Shown piece after piece: positions 5,593 to 6,727 of a DNA stretch of 6,727 bases. The position numbers were made by a program, and so were the translations under genes. Within the stretch, counting starts at the first letter, position 1, and every line of letters starts with the position of its first letter. The DNA comes from Campylobacter concisus. Its GTDB lineage: Bacteria > Campylobacterota > Campylobacteria > Campylobacterales > Campylobacteraceae. The DNA is taken from the NCBI GenBank assembly GCA_018375265.1, contig JAHADO010000072.1:1-6727 (forward strand). The letters are read 5' to 3'. The notes beneath the pieces are model-generated. The model saw only the letters and a program-made list of their open reading frames with translations, was not told where the DNA came from and searched no databases.

Positions 5593-6727
5593 TTGGACCT
5601 ACTAAAAGACCCGCTAAATAAACTAATCATCTCGCTCTCGCTGCCAGCTGGCGTGGGCATGATGTTTAATACTCTTTACAACGTCACTGGTACATTTTTC
5701 GCCGCTAAAATTTCTACCCTTGCAGTTGCTGGCATGGCGATGAGCTTTTTGCTCTACCTAAGTGTCGTTGGCATCGGGCTTGGCTTTGGCTCGGCACTCA
5801 CCGCGCTAATAGGCAACAGCCTAGGTGCAAACAAACCAAAAATGGCTAAACTTTATGCGGCAAATGGCATCGTTTTTGTGCTTCTTTTTGCCCTATTTAT
5901 GGGGCTTTGTGGCTATTTGCTAGCGCCAAATTTACTAGTCATTTTAGGAGCTGATCATCACTACATCAATGAAGCACTTGACTATGCTGGCGTCATCTTT
6001 CTTGCAGCTCCATTTTTCTTGCTTATAAAATCGCTTAATGGCATACTGGTCGCACTTGGCGATACTAAAAGCTACCGCAACTGGCTATTTTGTGGCCTTT
6101 TTATCAACGCATTTTTTTGCTATCTTTTTGCTTTTATCTTTGCTCTTGGCGTAAAGGGTCTTGCTCTAGCAACGGCTAGCGTGCAGTTTTTAGGCATGAT
6201 CTATCTCTTTTTTAAAGTAAGAAAAAGCAAGATGATAGAGCCTAGAAATTTAGGCTACTTCGTGCCAAATTTCGCCGTCTGGGCAAAGATACTAAAGCAA
6301 GCCTTGCCAGCTTGTCTAAACTACCTCTCAAAGTCGCTTGGCTCGCTTGTGCTTCTAAAATTTGTAAGCTTTTACGGCGTAAATGCAGTGGCAGGTTATG
6401 GCATAGCCTTAAGGATCGAGCAAATTTTAGTGCTTCCAACCATCGGCATGGCAGCAGGAGTGCTTAGCATCATCTCAAGAAATTACGGCGCTAAGAGCTT
6501 TCAAAGAGCGATGCAGTGCTACAAACTATCGCTTCTTTTTTTGCTCATCTACTGCGTCTTTGCCTACATCTTTATCAGGCTTTTTGGCGAGAGCGCGATC
6601 AAGCTCTTTGACAGCACGCCAGCCGTGCTAGAAGTGGCAAAGCTCTACCTTGGCATCAACTCACTTGCCTACATGGCTTACGGCACGATCAACATCTCAG
6701 GCAGCACGCTACAGGCTATAAAACGCC
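5593..6727 (+). CDS. MATE-family multidrug/organic cation efflux transporter (5' part, runs off right edge)
   Basis: The frame is open from TAA 5578-5580 to the end of the window, and 378 residues are visible. The family is usually about 440-460 long, so roughly 60-80 residues are missing beyond the edge. The only plausible start is TTG 5593: in-frame codons before it are CAA GAA GAC AGC, and the family begins just there (MDLLKDPLNKLIISLSLPA, then MMFNTLYNV). A weak A/G-rich stretch (5581-5588) may serve as ribosome site. The protein is strongly hydrophobic. MATE landmarks include GLGFGSALTALIGNSLGA (62-79), GDTKSYR (156-162), a second-lobe opening at AKILKQALPA (231-240), and RIEQILVLPTIGMAAG (274-289). 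MATE proteins sit in the inner membrane and exchange Na+ or H+ for drugs or metabolites; the substrate here cannot be told. NVTGT (30-34) has Gly33 where NVVDT, with the TM1 Asp, is usual. Confidence 0.88.
   Translation, partial: MDLLKDPLNKLIISLSLPAGVGMMFNTLYNVTGTFFAAKISTLAVAGMAMSFLLYLSVVGIGLGFGSALTALIGNSLGANKPKMAKLYAANGIVFVLLFALFMGLCGYLLAPNLLVILGADHHYINEALDYAGVIFLAAPFFLLIKSLNGILVALGDTKSYRNWLFCGLFINAFFCYLFAFIFALGVKGLALATASVQFLGMIYLFFKVRKSKMIEPRNLGYFVPNFAVWAKILKQALPACLNYLSKSLGSLVLLKFVSFYGVNAVAGYGIALRIEQILVLPTIGMAAGVLSIISRNYGAKSFQRAMQCYKLSLLFLLIYCVFAYIFIRLFGESAIKLFDSTPAVLEVAKLYLGINSLAYMAYGTINISGSTLQAIKR

Noticed and set aside
5570..5605. ATG 5570 as an alternative start for the MATE gene
   Set aside because: Its frame reads MKFNKKTAWTY and stops after 11 codons; the MATE protein is in the frame of TTG 5593.
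6242..6439. 65-residue open frame on the - strand
   Set aside because: It lies opposite the continuous MATE frame and is Leu/Arg/Ser-rich without any recognisable domain.

Overview
The window looks like chromosomal DNA of a Campylobacter-type epsilonproteobacterium. The proteins resemble Campylobacterota forms: deformylase with a Lys-rich tail, a YjeF-like fusion and a short PurN. Codon use is AT-leaning with many AAATTT words, and genes are packed almost without spacers. Base composition by eye is richer in G+C than C. jejuni. I therefore favour a C. concisus/curvus/showae-like species, but the species call is a guess.

All genes lie on the + strand. In order they are: (1) the 3' end of a GGDEF-domain protein with a degenerate active site; (2) def, peptide deformylase, from a TTG start; (3) comM (YifB-type AAA+ ATPase); (4) nnr, a fused NAD(P)H-hydrate epimerase and dehydratase; (5) purN, GAR transformylase; (6) a YgdQ-like TerC-family membrane protein; (7) a VOC/glyoxalase-like gene broken by two frame changes; (8) the 5' part of a MATE-family efflux gene that runs off the right edge. 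Gaps between intact neighbours are 1 nt, or there are overlaps of 4, 19 and 8 nt. No terminator, promoter, tRNA, repeat array or mobile element was found, so genes 1 to 6 probably form one translationally coupled transcription unit. The functions are mostly unrelated housekeeping: nascent-protein N-terminus processing, recombination of incoming DNA, repair of damaged NAD(P)H, purine synthesis and a probable metal-related membrane protein.

I did not find a new defence, mobile or secretion system. The points worth a second look are the GGDEF protein that lost its catalytic signature but keeps an RxxD motif, the decayed VOC gene, a MATE protein lacking the usual TM1 aspartate, and a strong excess of the AAATTT word in all reading frames, absent from the terC-like gene.
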